Program-made: the position numbers and the translations under genes
Notes under the pieces: model-generated
The model's input: the letters and a program-made list of their open reading frames with translations, nothing else
Databases searched by the model: none
Told to the model about the DNA's origin: nothing
Shown here: one piece after another, positions 63,808 to 64,000 of the stretch
How positions within the stretch are numbered: position 1 is the first letter of the stretch
Layout of the letters: the number at the start of each line of letters is the position of its first letter
From: Protula sp. h YS-2021
Taxonomy: Eukaryota; Annelida; Polychaeta; Sabellida; Serpulidae
Length of the DNA stretch: 64,000 bases
Reading direction: 5' to 3'
NCBI GenBank assembly: GCA_949752745.1
Contig: OX457025.1
Location: forward strand, 100,117,587 to 100,181,586

Positions 63808-64000
63808 ATCTGTCCGTCTGACCGTCTGAAAAAGCTAAACAAATTGCTGCCTGGGTTAAAAATACCCTGGCATGAGAAATGAAACGCTAAATCTGTCCGT
63901 CTGACCGTCTGAGAAAGCTAAACAAATTGCTGCCTGGGTTAAAAATACTCTGGCTTGAGAAATGAAACGCTAAATCTGTCCGTCTGACCGTTTGAGAAAG
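63808..64000. repeat. 83-bp tandem repeat running off the window
   Basis: CTGTCCGTCTGACCGT recurs at about 63810, 63893 and 63976; units include AAATTGCTGCCTGGGTTAAA. It could be outer flank or an outer terminal repeat. Confidence 0.8.

Overview
This window is eukaryotic, from an invertebrate that is most likely a marine mollusc. The evidence is low gene density, intron-like junctions, a tRNA-derived SINE, non-LTR retrotransposon tails, a Helentron-like insertion whose satellite core is rich in TCAAGGTCA, and large Maverick/Polinton (adintovirus-like) elements. The mollusc assignment is inference from repeat style only. I see no confident ordinary host gene. Almost everything recognisable is mobile DNA.

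Layout. (1) 0-15 kb: SINE copies, a pogo/Tigger-like fragment, tandem repeats of ~620 and ~118 bp, two non-LTR retrotransposon fragments, then a decayed pair made of a Transposase_21-like gene and a multi-exon DUF4806-like gene with a Helentron-type insertion in its last intron. (2) 15.3-28.8 kb: a 13.4 kb segment bounded by an 8-bp direct repeat and hAT-like ends. It carries a decayed set of Polinton genes on the minus strand: integrase split by a 2.56 kb Helentron-like element, a zinc finger/polyproline/packaging-ATPase/zinc finger fusion, a small ORF and a protein-primed PolB. No capsid genes are visible. (3) 28.8-39.2 kb: repeats, minisatellites, G-rich polypurine tracts and an 888-bp MITE with a 6-bp target duplication. 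(4) 39,255-45,015: a compact Polinton-type element with ~1.8-2.0 kb inverted repeats, AG...CT ends and a perfect 6-bp target duplication. It encodes only a PC4-like protein and a zinc-finger protein. (5) 47,114-63,768: a nearly complete Polinton.

The large Polinton has two arms. Rightward from the left end are a Cys-rich gene, PolB and a run of PC4-like genes, which converge at ~54 kb with a leftward block of INT, ATPase, two small structural-type genes, a lipidation-motif protein, penton, PX-like core protein, major capsid protein and protease. Most genes in the leftward block overlap by 4 nt (ATGA). The ends carry likely host-interaction genes: a RING protein, a Cys-rich protein, a tandem CARD-like protein and a zinc-finger/RGG protein. 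The RING, Cys-rich and zinc-finger/RGG genes end in hairpins that look like histone mRNA 3' stem-loops followed by a purine-rich element, and two of these sit beside the terminal inverted repeats.

The structural genes, integrase, ATPase and protease of the large element are open. PolB, one PC4-like gene and one small gene are broken by in-frame stop codons. The 6-bp element shows the same kind of damage. The 16-26 kb gene set is more decayed, with frameshifts, stops, loss of a catalytic residue and the Helentron-like insertion.
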